A stretch of 64,000 nt of DNA from an uncultured Opitutia bacterium (GCA_903881475.1 CAIRTK010000011.1:1-64000), one strand, 5' to 3'. Shown: positions 50,527 through 59,017, numbered from the stretch's first letter. Notes: generated from the sequence alone by a model not told the origin. Program-made: numbers and translations.

Positions 50527-51291
50527 GTGAAAAGAGTATCCGCCAACGTCGTCCGCTCCGACTTCAACGACCTGCTGGCCGTGATGCACTACACCCGCGC
50601 CGCGCATAAGCTCGGCCTCTGGGCCTCGGAGCGAATCCTGATCGAGCGTTTTTTCCCCGACAAAGGCGCGCGTCTCCTCGAGGCCGGCTGCGGCGCCGGC
50701 CGCGTATCGGTCGCCCTCTGGGAGCTGGGCTACCGTCACCTACACGCCTTCGACTTCGCCGAGGAACTCCTCGTCCAGGCCGAGAGCCTCGCCCTGGAGC
50801 GCCAGGCCGGCATCACCCTCTTCCCCGCCGACGCCACCGCCCTGGGCCAGTGTCACGTAATACGTGACACTGTGTTCGACGGCGCGCTCTTCATGTTCAA
50901 CGGGCTGATGCAGATTCCGCTGCGGCGGAACCGGCGGCGGGCGCTGCGTGGGCTGGCCGCGAAGTGCCGGCCGGGTGGCACGCTCCTCTTCACGACCCAC
51001 GACCGCGACAGCTCCCCGGCAGAGCAGGCGATGTGGCGGCTCGAGGCCCTGCGCTGGGCCCGGGGCGCGCAGGACACCCGGCTGCGCGAGTTTGGGGACC
51101 GTTATTTTTCCGAGGAAGGCACCGGCCGGACCTTCATGCACCTACCCGACCGGGAGGAAATCCTCGCCGATCTCGCCGCCACTGGCTGGACCCACACCTA
51201 CGACGCGATGCGCCGGGACATCGCGCAGGAGTCCCGCGCCGTGCGGGAGTTTTCCGACGACTGCCGGTTCTGGGTCGCTCAGCGGGCTTAG
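50527..51291 (+). CDS. Class I SAM-dependent methyltransferase carrying a palindrome in its coding sequence
   Basis: 254 residues from the GTG at 50527. Motif I LLEAGCGAGRVSVALWELG, motif II HAFDFAEELL and the C-terminal lid (RREEILADLAATGW...) are typical. After ADATALG the sequence reads QCHVIRDT, encoded by palindrome copy C, then FDGALFMFNGLMQIPL, which is the usual post-motif IV. Family members normally have about six residues here (e.g. PF-x-x-x-S), so roughly four residues were added in frame in a loop. Substrate unknown. The stretch upstream of 50527 is repeat-derived. Confidence 0.82.
   Translation: MKRVSANVVRSDFNDLLAVMHYTRAAHKLGLWASERILIERFFPDKGARLLEAGCGAGRVSVALWELGYRHLHAFDFAEELLVQAESLALERQAGITLFPADATALGQCHVIRDTVFDGALFMFNGLMQIPLRRNRRRALRGLAAKCRPGGTLLFTTHDRDSSPAEQAMWRLEALRWARGAQDTRLREFGDRYFSEEGTGRTFMHLPDREEILADLAATGWTHTYDAMRRDIAQESRAVREFSDDCRFWVAQRA
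50848..50872. repeat. GTCACGTA-A-TACGTGAC palindrome, copy C, within a gene
   Basis: 25-bp perfect palindrome (arms CAGTGTCACGTA) in frame inside the methyltransferase, read as QCHVIRDT. It is the only copy of the family that lies inside a conserved protein-coding gene in this window. Confidence 0.9.
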
Positions 51292-51322
51292 CGCCGGGTT
51301 CCACCCTGGACCTCAACCGAGT

Positions 51323-51344
51323 GCAGGCAGGATGCCTGCGCTAC
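51323..51344. repeat. GCAGGCAGGATGCCTGCGCTAC half element
   Basis: One arm of the 9119/28549 inverted repeat family, between the methyltransferase and the PhyH gene. Its partner arm is missing. Confidence 0.6.
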
Positions 51345-51348
51345 TCCC

Positions 51349-52140
51349 TTAGTTCCGGCCCCAGACGAGGGGGAAGTGCTTCCCCTGGAGGAGTTCGCCG
51401 TCGGCGACTTCCACGAAGGGCTTCATGCAATGCGCACCGGACGCCACGTAGCGCGTCTCGTTCGTCATGTAGTGCAGCGCGATCGCCCGGCGCGGGCGGC
51501 CGCTGGTGTTGGCGTGCGAGCCGTGCCAGGTGAGCGAGTGATGGTAATGCACCTCGCCCTTCCTGACCGGGCAGGTGCGCACGGTCACCGGGTGGCCCTC
51601 GAAGGTCTTCGGCACGTCGGTCACGTAGTCCTTCCACGTCGCGAGGTACTTCATGTGGTCGCCCCAAAGGTGCGAGCCGGGCACCATGCTCATGCAGCCG
51701 TTGTCCACGTCGACGTCGTCGAGCGCCACCCAGGCCGTGACTTCCGTCATCGGCGCAATGATCGGCCAGAGCGGCGCGTCCTGGTGCCACATGTTCACGC
51801 CGCCGGTCGTCGCGGGCTTGTACTGGATCTGGTCGTGCCAGATGCGCAGCGCCGTCGCGCCGGTGAGCTGGGCGATTTCCTCGCCGATCACGGGCTGGCG
51901 GATGAGGCGCGCATACGCGGGGCTGGCCTCCCAGATGTTCACGATCTGCCAGACGGGCGCGGCCTCGTTGTAGGTGAAGTTGTGGCAAAGCACGGGCTGC
52001 GGGATGTCCTTGCGCTCGCGCTGGTCGATCACGCGCTGGATCTCGGCGCGAAGCTCATCGACTTCCGTGTCGCTGAGCACCTTCGCGCCGCGAAGGTAGC
52101 CTTGGGTCTTGAATTCGGCGATCTGGGCGGGAGTAAGCAT
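51349..52140 (-). CDS. Phytanoyl-CoA dioxygenase-family protein 1
   Basis: 263 residues of the PhyH family of Fe(II)/2-oxoglutarate oxygenases. The facial-triad candidates are His and Asp in NMWHQDAPLWP (H-x-D) and a distal His in HHSLTWHGSHANTS, followed by the Arg in RPRRAIALHYM that binds 2-oxoglutarate. The substrate cannot be assigned; such enzymes hydroxylate lipids, sugars or small metabolites. It lies downstream of an AraC-type gene on the same strand, which may regulate it. Confidence 0.85.
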   Translation of the reverse strand: MLTPAQIAEFKTQGYLRGAKVLSDTEVDELRAEIQRVIDQRERKDIPQPVLCHNFTYNEAAPVWQIVNIWEASPAYARLIRQPVIGEEIAQLTGATALRIWHDQIQYKPATTGGVNMWHQDAPLWPIIAPMTEVTAWVALDDVDVDNGCMSMVPGSHLWGDHMKYLATWKDYVTDVPKTFEGHPVTVRTCPVRKGEVHYHHSLTWHGSHANTSGRPRRAIALHYMTNETRYVASGAHCMKPFVEVADGELLQGKHFPLVWGRN

Positions 52141-52211
52141 GTTGCTCTACTATGCGACCCGGCAGGGCGGCTGTCATCCCGGGACCCTTGGCCGCAGCGC
52201 GCAGGTGATGG

Positions 52212-53162
52212 CTATTTTTCCTGCCGGCCCGCCAGCAGCGCATCCCGGTAATGCGCGGGCGCCAGGCCGTCGATGCGGCGGAACACCTTGCTGAAATGGC
52301 TCGTGTCCCGGAAGCCCGTGCGCGCTGCGACTTCCTTCACCGACAGGCGGCTGTCCGCCAGCAGCCGGCGCGCCTCCTCCACGCGCAACCGCCGGAGGTA
52401 GTCCAGCGGCGGATGGCCCGTGACCTCGCGAAACAACGCCTGCAGCCGGCTCGGGCTCAGCCCCGAGGCCCGTTCCAGCGCCACGTGGTCGACCCGGCGC
52501 GCCAGGTTCTCCGTCATGAACCGGACCATTGCCTGCACGCGCGTCTGGTCGCGCAGCGCGGTGTCCCCCGGTCGCGCCTTCCCCGGCTCCGCCAGCAGCG
52601 CCAGCAGCACGCCGGCCAGGTGCACCGCCGCGAGGGCGGGCCCGAGCGGCTGCGCCGACGCCTGCGCCGCCACAACCTCATTGAGCGCCCGCGCCAGGCG
52701 GTGCCCGGGAAAGAGCCGGCGCTGCGTGGCGATGCTCATCCCATGCGTGAACCGCACGCGGTAGGGCCGCCGGCGGTCCAGGTCCCGCGTGGCCGGCGGC
52801 ACGTCCGGCGCGAAGTCAAAATGCACCGCCACGTGCTCGGACGGCATGGCTTCATCCGCGTGGATCGAATGCGGCAGAAAGGGCGGGATGAAAAGCAGGT
52901 CGTGCGTCGCGTAGAGCCGGCGCACGCCCTCGAGCACCCATTCCCCGCGGCCCTTCAGGATCAGCACGAGCTCGTGGTCGAAGATGATGCGCTCGGGGAT
53001 CTGGAGGTTGCCCGGCAGCCGGTGGGCAATGCGGACGACGGGATGCAACTCGCCCGGCTGCAGCTGGTGGGCACGCGGAGGGCCGAGCGGCCCAAAGGGG
53101 GCCTGCCGCTCGACCCTGATCACGCGGGGAATGCGGGCTGCCGCCCGCGTCGCTGCACACAT
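52212..53162 (-). CDS. AraC-family transcriptional regulator
   Basis: 316 residues. An N-terminal cupin-like ligand domain (DHELVLILKGRGEWVLEGVRRLYATHDLLFIPPFLPHSIHAD) is followed by the C-terminal double HTH: DHVALERASGLSPSRLQALFREVTGHPPLDYLRRLRVEEARRLL and LSVKEVAARTGFRDTSHFSKVFRRIDGLAPAHYR. Both HTH blocks are intact. It is on the same strand as the PhyH gene 71 bp downstream, suggesting one sugar- or lipid-related module; the inducer is unknown. Confidence 0.9.
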   Translation of the reverse strand: MCAATRAAARIPRVIRVERQAPFGPLGPPRAHQLQPGELHPVVRIAHRLPGNLQIPERIIFDHELVLILKGRGEWVLEGVRRLYATHDLLFIPPFLPHSIHADEAMPSEHVAVHFDFAPDVPPATRDLDRRRPYRVRFTHGMSIATQRRLFPGHRLARALNEVVAAQASAQPLGPALAAVHLAGVLLALLAEPGKARPGDTALRDQTRVQAMVRFMTENLARRVDHVALERASGLSPSRLQALFREVTGHPPLDYLRRLRVEEARRLLADSRLSVKEVAARTGFRDTSHFSKVFRRIDGLAPAHYRDALLAGRQEK

Positions 53163-53269
53163 GCCGGCAGGTTGGGCGGTTCGGCGCGCGTTTCAAGCCG
53201 GCGCGACGGCCGTCAAAGTGGCGCTGGCATGGTGCCTCGTCTCCTTTACCTCCGTTTCGGCAGCCCCAT

Positions 53270-53295
53270 GCGGGCACAGGGACGTGCCCGCCCAC
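53270..53295. repeat. REP-like palindrome (GCGGGCAC / GTGCCCGC)
   Basis: Stem GCGGGCAC-AGGGAC-GTGCCCGC with the CCAC tail. A relative of 2757-2781 and of the RAYT-associated REPs. The adjoining 53300-53330 contains a fragment of the GCAGGCATCC family. The gap 53163-53374 holds no gene. Confidence 0.65.
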
Positions 53296-53374
53296 CACCC
53301 AGATGTAGGCATCCTGCCTTGCGCTACCGCCCCGGACTTGCTCCGGCCGGACAAAGCCCTACGCTCTTCCCTCC

Positions 53375-54226
53375 ATGTTTGCGGGTCTCACGGATCGTTC
53401 CTGGTTGTGGCTGGCTGCCGAGTGCTACCTCGTCGGCTTGCTGCTGGGCACTTTCTCCCTGCTGCGCGGCCGGCGCCAGTCGGGCGCATGGATCAACTCT
53501 TTCATCGCCGCCGGCTACCTGTGCCAGGTCCTCGGGCTGTATGCCCGCGGCCGCGCCGTCGGCGGCTGCCCGCTGGGCAACTCCTTTGAAATCCTCCAGT
53601 TCACCGCCTGGTCGGCCATCACGCTGTACTTCTTCGTCGGCGTGACCTTCCGGCTCAGCCTCCTGGGATTCTTCACCTCCAGCCTCGCGGCCACCCTGAC
53701 CCTCGTGTCGCTCGCGATCCCGGCCTGGGACGCCACGCGGCGCGAGCACATCTTCGGCGGCAACCCCTGGATCGAGCTCCATGCCGCGCTCGCCCTCTTC
53801 AGTTACGGGGTGTTTGCCCTGCTGGCGCTCACCTCGGGCATGTTCTTGCTGCGCCACTATTCGCTCAAGTCCAAGCAGCCCGGCGGCGCCTTCTCGTTCC
53901 TGCCCTCCATCTTCGACCTCGACCACATCAGCGTGCGGCTGCTCGGCGCGGGTCTGGTCCTGATGACCGCCTCCCTCGCCGTCGGCGCCGTCTACTGGCT
54001 CCGCGACACCGCCAGCGTCAACCCGACCAAGCTGCTGTTCACCGTGGCCATCTGGGCCGCCTATGCGACCGCCCTCGGCCTGCGCCTGCGCGGCGTGCTC
54101 CTCGCCCGGCGCTTTGGCTGGGCCGGGGTGGCCCTCTTTGCCGCCGCCCTGCTCTCGCTCTGGCCGGTGGACGCCAGCCGCCATTCACCGGTCGCGGCTC
54201 CCGCCGGCCGCACGGTGCCACGATGA
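53375..54226 (+). CDS. Cytochrome c assembly/HemX-like membrane protein
   Basis: 283 residues with about eight hydrophobic helices. It belongs to the CcsA/HemX-type family: WLAAECYLVGLLLGTFSLLRG, NSFEILQFTAWSAITLYFFVGVTFR, ELHAALALFSYGVFALLALTSGMFLLRH. It lacks the WWD motif typical of true heme-handling CcsA, and its length is closer to HemX (YpjD). Placed directly before hemA with a 4-bp overlap, it is probably a membrane partner that influences tetrapyrrole synthesis, as HemX does in Bacillus. Confidence 0.8.
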   Translation: MFAGLTDRSWLWLAAECYLVGLLLGTFSLLRGRRQSGAWINSFIAAGYLCQVLGLYARGRAVGGCPLGNSFEILQFTAWSAITLYFFVGVTFRLSLLGFFTSSLAATLTLVSLAIPAWDATRREHIFGGNPWIELHAALALFSYGVFALLALTSGMFLLRHYSLKSKQPGGAFSFLPSIFDLDHISVRLLGAGLVLMTASLAVGAVYWLRDTASVNPTKLLFTVAIWAAYATALGLRLRGVLLARRFGWAGVALFAAALLSLWPVDASRHSPVAAPAGRTVPR

Positions 54227-55302
54227 ACGGGGAGTGCCTTTTTGTCCTCGGGGCCACCCACCACACCGCGCCGCTGGCGGTGCGCGAGCGCCTGTCACTC
54301 GACGCCGGCGCCGCAGACGCCCTGCGGGCCGAGCTGGCCGGCCTCGCCGGGTTGCGCGAATTCACCCTCGTCAGCACCTGCAACCGCATCGAATTCTACG
54401 GCGTGGCCGCCGACGCCAGCGTGGCCGCCGCGGTGCAGCGGGCGTTCTGCGTCCGCCAGAATTTTTCCGCGGCGGAGTTCGAGCAGTTCCGCCTCAGCCT
54501 GAGCGGGCCCGGCGTGCTGCAGCACCTGCTTGAGGTGACGTCCGGCCTGGATTCGCAGATGCTGGGGGAGACGGAAATCTTCGGCCAGGTCAAGGAGGCC
54601 TACGGCTTGGCCCAGGCAAACGGCCACACCGGCGCGGTGCTGAACCGCGTGTTCCAAAAGGCCTTCCAAGCGGCAAAGCACGTGCGCACCACCACCGCCA
54701 TCACCGAGGGCCAGGTCAGCGTGGCCAACGTCGCGGTGGAGCTCGCCGGAAATATTTTCGGCAGCCTGGCGGACGCGCGCATCCTGCTACTCGGGGCCGG
54801 CGAGATCGGCGAGAAGACCGCCAAGGCCTTCCAGAGCCGCGGGGCCGCAACCCTCTCCGTTGCCAGCCGGCGGCTGGAGCGCGCGATGGAGCTCGCGGAA
54901 ACCCTGGGCGCGTTCGCCATGCCATTCTGGCTGATGCCGGTGAAACTGGCCGAGTTCGACATCGTGGTCTGCGCCACGTCGGCCCCCGACACCGTCGTGT
55001 CGCGGCCGGTGGTCGAAACCGCCATGCGCCGGCGGCCCGCCCGGCCGCTGTTCTTCATCGATCTCGCCCTGCCCCGCGATGTGGACGCCTCCGTCGCCGA
55101 GCGCGAGAACGTGTTCCTCTACAACCTCGACGACCTCGCGCGCATCGCCGACGAGAACCGGGCCGCCCGGGAGGCCGAGCTGGGCAAATGCCGCGCCTTG
55201 CTCGCGGAGCGCACCGCGGCCCTGTGGCGGCAGATCGAACCGCGGCTGCAGGCCGGGCCGGCTGTCAGCCACGCCACCGACCACCGCACCGAACCCGCCT
55301 AA
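54223..55302 (+). CDS. hemA: Glutamyl-tRNA reductase
   Basis: First committed step of tetrapyrrole synthesis by the C5 pathway. 359 residues, slightly shorter than E. coli HemA. Catalytic Cys53 in LVSTCNRIEFYG, tRNA-recognition ASGLDSQMLGETEIFGQVKEAY (here TSGLDSQ), NADPH-binding ILLLGAGEIGEKTAKAF and the conserved FIDLALPRDVDASV are all present. The C-terminal dimerisation domain is truncated relative to enterobacterial HemA. Start overlaps the HemX-like gene. Confidence 0.94.
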   Translation: MNGECLFVLGATHHTAPLAVRERLSLDAGAADALRAELAGLAGLREFTLVSTCNRIEFYGVAADASVAAAVQRAFCVRQNFSAAEFEQFRLSLSGPGVLQHLLEVTSGLDSQMLGETEIFGQVKEAYGLAQANGHTGAVLNRVFQKAFQAAKHVRTTTAITEGQVSVANVAVELAGNIFGSLADARILLLGAGEIGEKTAKAFQSRGAATLSVASRRLERAMELAETLGAFAMPFWLMPVKLAEFDIVVCATSAPDTVVSRPVVETAMRRRPARPLFFIDLALPRDVDASVAERENVFLYNLDDLARIADENRAAREAELGKCRALLAERTAALWRQIEPRLQAGPAVSHATDHRTEPA

Positions 55303-55327
55303 ATAAGCAGCCGCCGAACGGGAAAGA

Positions 55328-56428
55328 TCAGAACACCGTCCGCAATCCCGGCAGGCGACGCAGGCCCCGGCCCGCCAGGAAGCACAGCGGCACCGCCAGC
55401 AGGCCGACGATGGCAAACTTCGCCAGCGGCGGCAGCGCCACGTGGACAAACGGCATCTGCAACGCGATCACCAGGTAGATGTGAAGGGTGTAAACCGCGT
55501 AGGTATCCGGGGCGTAGGCGCTGATGGCGGAGGCCCAGTCGCCACGTTCCCGGAGCCACGTCAGGAGTCCCACGCACAATCCGGTACAGATCAGCGCTTC
55601 CAGCACCGCCCAGCACGCCGCCGCCGGATTGAGTCCGCCCCCGGATAACGGAATCGGCAGGCCGAACTGGCAGGCGTAACGCACCGCCACCGCGCCGAGA
55701 CCGACGCCGAGCCAGATCCGGCCGACCCGCGCATCCACCTTCGCCAGCCAGTCGCCGCGATGGGCGACATGACCGAGCCAGAACAGGCTTACGTATTGGA
55801 GAAGGTGTGCCGGCTCGAAGCGGAAGAACGGAATCTCGAACCAGAAGTCCACCGGATAGAAGATCCGGATCACGAACGAGCCCGCCGCCAGCGCCAGCGC
55901 GTAAACCGCCAGCGCACCGTGGCCGGGCGGCGCGGGCGCCGGGCCGTCCCCCGTCGTTCGCCACTGCCGCCACGCGGCATAGATCGCGGCGTAAATCAGC
56001 AGCTGCCCGACAAACCACATGTGTCCGGCAAAAAAGAAATGCCAATAAACGCGGTGGAAAAAATCGCCCCAGGACAGCTCCGGGAACTTGAGCCCCTTGG
56101 CGATCACCGGCATGATCACCGCCGACGTGACCAGAAGCGGCCAGCCGAGCCGCCAGAACCGTTCCCGGAGAAAGCCCGCCGCACCCTTGCGCGCATAGGC
56201 CCCCGGCTCGAAGTAGCCCGCCAGAAAAAAGAAGAGCCCCATGAAAAAGGCCGCGTTCGAACTGAAAAAAGCGCCAAGGATGGGGGCGCGCTCGGCATTG
56301 AAGATCGGCCAGATCCCACCCGTGGGGCCATAGGGCTGGCCGACATGATGCAGGATGACGAGGGCGGTCAGCCCGACGCGCAGCACATCCACATAGCCGA
56401 GGCGGGAGGATGCGGCCGGGGCAGCCAT
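55328..56428 (-). CDS. Acyltransferase family 3 membrane protein
   Basis: 366 residues from the ATG at 56428 with about ten hydrophobic segments. The N-terminal RLGYVDVLRVGLTALVILHHVGQPYG carries the conserved Arg and the catalytic His of AT3 proteins. AT3 proteins O-acylate sugars in LPS, capsule or membrane oligosaccharides. It lies directly downstream of lpxB on the same strand (12 bp), hinting at envelope decoration. Substrate unknown. A TTG at 56440 is an alternative start. Confidence 0.85.
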   Translation of the reverse strand: MAAPAASSRLGYVDVLRVGLTALVILHHVGQPYGPTGGIWPIFNAERAPILGAFFSSNAAFFMGLFFFLAGYFEPGAYARKGAAGFLRERFWRLGWPLLVTSAVIMPVIAKGLKFPELSWGDFFHRVYWHFFFAGHMWFVGQLLIYAAIYAAWRQWRTTGDGPAPAPPGHGALAVYALALAAGSFVIRIFYPVDFWFEIPFFRFEPAHLLQYVSLFWLGHVAHRGDWLAKVDARVGRIWLGVGLGAVAVRYACQFGLPIPLSGGGLNPAAACWAVLEALICTGLCVGLLTWLRERGDWASAISAYAPDTYAVYTLHIYLVIALQMPFVHVALPPLAKFAIVGLLAVPLCFLAGRGLRRLPGLRTVF

Positions 56429-56440
56429 GGATCGGATCAA

Positions 56441-57643
56441 TCAGAGTCTGAGCTGACGGGCAAGCCAGTCCGCGGCCGTGCCGCCGGCAGGTTGGCTGAG
56501 CAACGCGCGCAGGCGCTCCGCCTGCGCGGCCGTGCGCGCCCGCCGCGCCGGGTCATCCCGGCACGCGCGCAGTTCGGCCGCGAGCGCCGAAGACGTGGCG
56601 GCACCCTGGATAAATTCGGGATACATCGGCTCCTTGAGGAGCAGGTTCGCGATGCCGATGTAGTCCACCTTCACGAGCATCCGGCCGAGGACGTAGGTCA
56701 GCGGATTCGTCCGGTAGGCAATCGCCCCGGGAATCGCGGCCAGTGCGCAGTGCATCGACATCGTGCCCGAACTGGTCAGCACCGCGGACGCCCCAAGTGA
56801 AGGTAGGGACGGACCGCTGGACAATCCGGAGTCGCCCGGCGCACCCAGCGGCCGTGCCTCACCTTCGGAAATCCGCTGGAGCCGGACCTTCGCCGGGGGA
56901 TTCGCCCCCCGCAGTACGGTGAGAATCTCTTCGCTCGGATATAGCACGACCGCCTCGCGGCCGCCAAACGCCCGGAATCCCTCCAGCAACGCCGGAAAAA
57001 TCCGCGCGACCGCCTGCTTGCGGCTGCCCGGCAGCAGCAGCACCGGTCCCGCCGGGTCATGCCGCACCGGCGCGATATGGCCCGGAGCCACGAAAGGATG
57101 TCCGACAAATTCCACCGGCAGCGTCGTATCCGCGTAACAGCCGACCTCGAACGGGAAGATGACCGCCATCGCATCGAGGTCGCGTGCCATCGTGAAACGC
57201 CGTTTCGCCTTCCATGCCCAGATCTGGGGGCTGATGTAGTACAGCGTCCTGATCGGGCCGCCGCCCTTCACCGACAGGCCGCGCTCGCGCAGGGCCGCGG
57301 CCAGCCGCAGATTGAGCCCGGGGTAATCCACGAAGCACACCGCCTTCGGCCGGTGCTCGCCGATCCAGCGCAGCGTCTCGTTGAACAGCTGGCGGAAAAA
57401 CGGATAATTCTTCAGCACCTCCACGAACCCGACCACGGACGTCGCCGTCATGTCATGCAGCAGCTGGACCCCGGCCGCCGCCAGCCCGGGGCCGCCGAGC
57501 GCGGCGATCACGAGCCCGGGCTGTTTCGCGCGCAGCTCGCGCACCATCCGGGCCCCGTGCTCGTCCCCCGAGTGCTCGCCCGCGACGATGAGCAGGTCGA
57601 CGCGACCCTCAGCCGGTGGCGACAATTGGAAAGGCATACTCAT
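56441..57643 (-). CDS. lpxB: Lipid-A-disaccharide synthase
   Basis: 400 residues; joins UDP-diacyl-GlcN to lipid X. N-terminal LLIVAGEHSGDEHGARMVREL, the segment CFVDYPGLNLRLA, the KRRFTMARDLDAMAVIFPFE region, the nucleotide-binding LLLPGSRKQAVARIFPALLEGF and the late ASAVLTSSGTMSMHCALAAIPGAIAYRTNPLTYVLGR motif identify LpxB. Between VRLQRISEG and ASAVLTSSGT a stretch of ~20 residues (EARPLGAPGDSGLSSGPS) is encoded by a palindromic repeat. Because SSGT is preserved, the protein is probably active. Confidence 0.92.
   Translation of the reverse strand: MSMPFQLSPPAEGRVDLLIVAGEHSGDEHGARMVRELRAKQPGLVIAALGGPGLAAAGVQLLHDMTATSVVGFVEVLKNYPFFRQLFNETLRWIGEHRPKAVCFVDYPGLNLRLAAALRERGLSVKGGGPIRTLYYISPQIWAWKAKRRFTMARDLDAMAVIFPFEVGCYADTTLPVEFVGHPFVAPGHIAPVRHDPAGPVLLLPGSRKQAVARIFPALLEGFRAFGGREAVVLYPSEEILTVLRGANPPAKVRLQRISEGEARPLGAPGDSGLSSGPSLPSLGASAVLTSSGTMSMHCALAAIPGAIAYRTNPLTYVLGRMLVKVDYIGIANLLLKEPMYPEFIQGAATSSALAAELRACRDDPARRARTAAQAERLRALLSQPAGGTAADWLARQLRL
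56801..56864. repeat. AGGTAGGGAC 64-bp palindromic element inside lpxB
   Basis: 64 bp, the same length as the intergenic copy at 57652-57715 and matching it at about 50 of 64 positions. The ends AGGTAGGG / (C)ACCT and internal ACCGCTGG/CCCAGCGG pair. It is translated in the LpxB frame. Confidence 0.8.
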
Positions 57644-57651
57644 CGGAATTC

Positions 57652-57715
57652 AGGTAGGGACGGACCGCTGGGCCGTCCGGAACGGCTCGGCGGGCCCAGC
57701 GGTCCCGCCCTACCT
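57652..57715. repeat. AGGTAGGGAC 64-bp palindromic element, intergenic copy
   Basis: Perfect terminal inverted repeats AGGTAGGG/CCCTACCT and inner ACCGCTGGG/CCCAGCGGT, 8 bp upstream of the lpxB start. It is the homologue of the copy inside lpxB. The terminal octamer is also that of the BMC-operon repeat at 10851. Confidence 0.85.
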
Positions 57716-57737
57716 CCGGACCTGTGAATCATCCCGG

Positions 57738-58721
57738 TCATTTTTGACCGGCGCGGATCTGCTCCGTGATCGTGATCGCCACCTCGAGTGCGCTCTTGCC
57801 CAGCGCCCCGCCGACCTTGGGCTGCTGCGCCTTCGCCACGCTGTCCACGAAGTGCGCCAGCTCGAGCGCCAGCGGCTCGCCCTTCTCGATCGGGATCTCC
57901 TTCACCGGGATCGCGCTCAGGTCGCCGGCCTTCACCAGGCCGATCTTCATCTTCAGCCCGTAGGCGATGATGTCGTTCTTCCTCACGAGATGGCCGGCCT
58001 GGTTCATGAAGTCGAGCGAGAGGTAGGCATCCGACTGGAAGATGCGGATCTCGCGCGCCTTCTTCGTGCTCATGCGGCTGGCGCTCAGGTTCGCCACGCA
58101 GCCGTTCTGGAACTGGATCCGGGCGTTGGCGATATCCTCGCTCTTCGACAGGACGGTCACGCCGACGCTGTCGATCTTCGCGATGGGCGACTTCACCAGC
58201 TCGAGGACGATGCCGATGTCGTGGATCATCAGGTCGAGCACCACGCCCACCTCCGTGCCGCGCGGCTGGTACGGCGCGAGGCGCTCGGCGGTGATGTAAC
58301 GGGGCTCGTCGATTTCCTTCTCCAGGAAACTCATGACCGGGTTGAAATGTTCGATGTGCCCGACCTGCACCAGGCAACCATGCTGCCGGGCGGCGGCCAG
58401 CACGCGCTCCGCCTCGGCCAGGCTCGCGCAGAGCGGTTTCTCGATCAGCAGGTGGGTGTGCTTTGCCAGCAGCGGCAGGGCGACCCGCTCGTGCTGGTCC
58501 GTCGGCACGACCACCGAGGCCGCATCGCAGGCCTCGCCGAGCTCCTCCAGCGTGGCAAAGCGGCGGCACTTGAACTTTTCGCAGATCTCCTTCGCCCGGG
58601 CATCGCTGGTCTCGAAGATCCCGGCCAGCTCCGCGCCGGGCAGCGTGGAATAGATGCGGGCGTGATGCTGGCCGAGCGAGCCGACGCCGGCGACGCCGCA
58701 GCGGATTTTGGAAGATGCCAT
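57738..58721 (-). CDS. Gfo/Idh/MocA oxidoreductase next to lpxB (GnnA-like)
   Basis: 327 residues from the ATG at 58721. N-terminal Rossmann motif IRCGVAGVGSLGQHHARIY, catalytic EKPLCASL, and VGHIEHFNPVMSF, with LDLMIHDIGIVLELV and IANARIQFQNGCVANLSASRMS in the C-terminal sheet. This pattern resembles the UDP-GlcNAc 3-oxidase GnnA, which with aminotransferase GnnB makes the diamino sugar of some lipid A. Its place upstream of lpxB on the same strand supports a lipid A role, but no gnnB is in the window. Other UDP-sugar dehydrogenases are possible. Confidence 0.78.
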   Translation of the reverse strand: MASSKIRCGVAGVGSLGQHHARIYSTLPGAELAGIFETSDARAKEICEKFKCRRFATLEELGEACDAASVVVPTDQHERVALPLLAKHTHLLIEKPLCASLAEAERVLAAARQHGCLVQVGHIEHFNPVMSFLEKEIDEPRYITAERLAPYQPRGTEVGVVLDLMIHDIGIVLELVKSPIAKIDSVGVTVLSKSEDIANARIQFQNGCVANLSASRMSTKKAREIRIFQSDAYLSLDFMNQAGHLVRKNDIIAYGLKMKIGLVKAGDLSAIPVKEIPIEKGEPLALELAHFVDSVAKAQQPKVGGALGKSALEVAITITEQIRAGQK

Positions 58722-58850
58722 GGCGCAAACGTACCGGTGCCCTCTTTGACCGCCATACGAAAAGCACCCGCGCCTCCTTCCACCCAAATCCATGAACCGC
58801 GCCGCCATCGGAAGCCTGATTCAGCACGTTCCCGCGCCTTCGGCCGCTTG

Positions 58851-58879
58851 GTCAATGTCACGTAATACGTGACATTGAC
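58851..58879. repeat. GTCACGTA-A-TACGTGAC palindrome, copy D
   Basis: 29-bp perfect palindrome with arm GTCAATGTCACGTA. Compared with copy A (GCCAGTGTCACGTA) it has two changes in the left arm, each matched by the complementary change in the right arm. It lies in the divergent gap between the Gfo/Idh and PhyH genes. Confidence 0.9.
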
Positions 58880-59017
58880 GGGCCGGTGGACACCAGGGGT
58901 CGCGAGCCAAATTTTCGCACTAACGGCCGGAGCCAAAAATATATTCATCGAAAGCTCGTCTCCGCGGTTTTTTCTACCAAGGGATGCAGCCCGAAAGTTC
59001 CTCCCCATCCCTGACCT

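Noticed and set aside
53375-54226. Full cytochrome c synthase CcsA
   Set aside because: The tryptophan-rich WWD heme-handling motif is missing, so a HemX-like partner of hemA is more likely.
43233-58879. The GTCACGTA palindromes as ordinary terminators
   Set aside because: They lack a U-tract, and one copy lies in frame inside a gene, so terminator function cannot be the general explanation.
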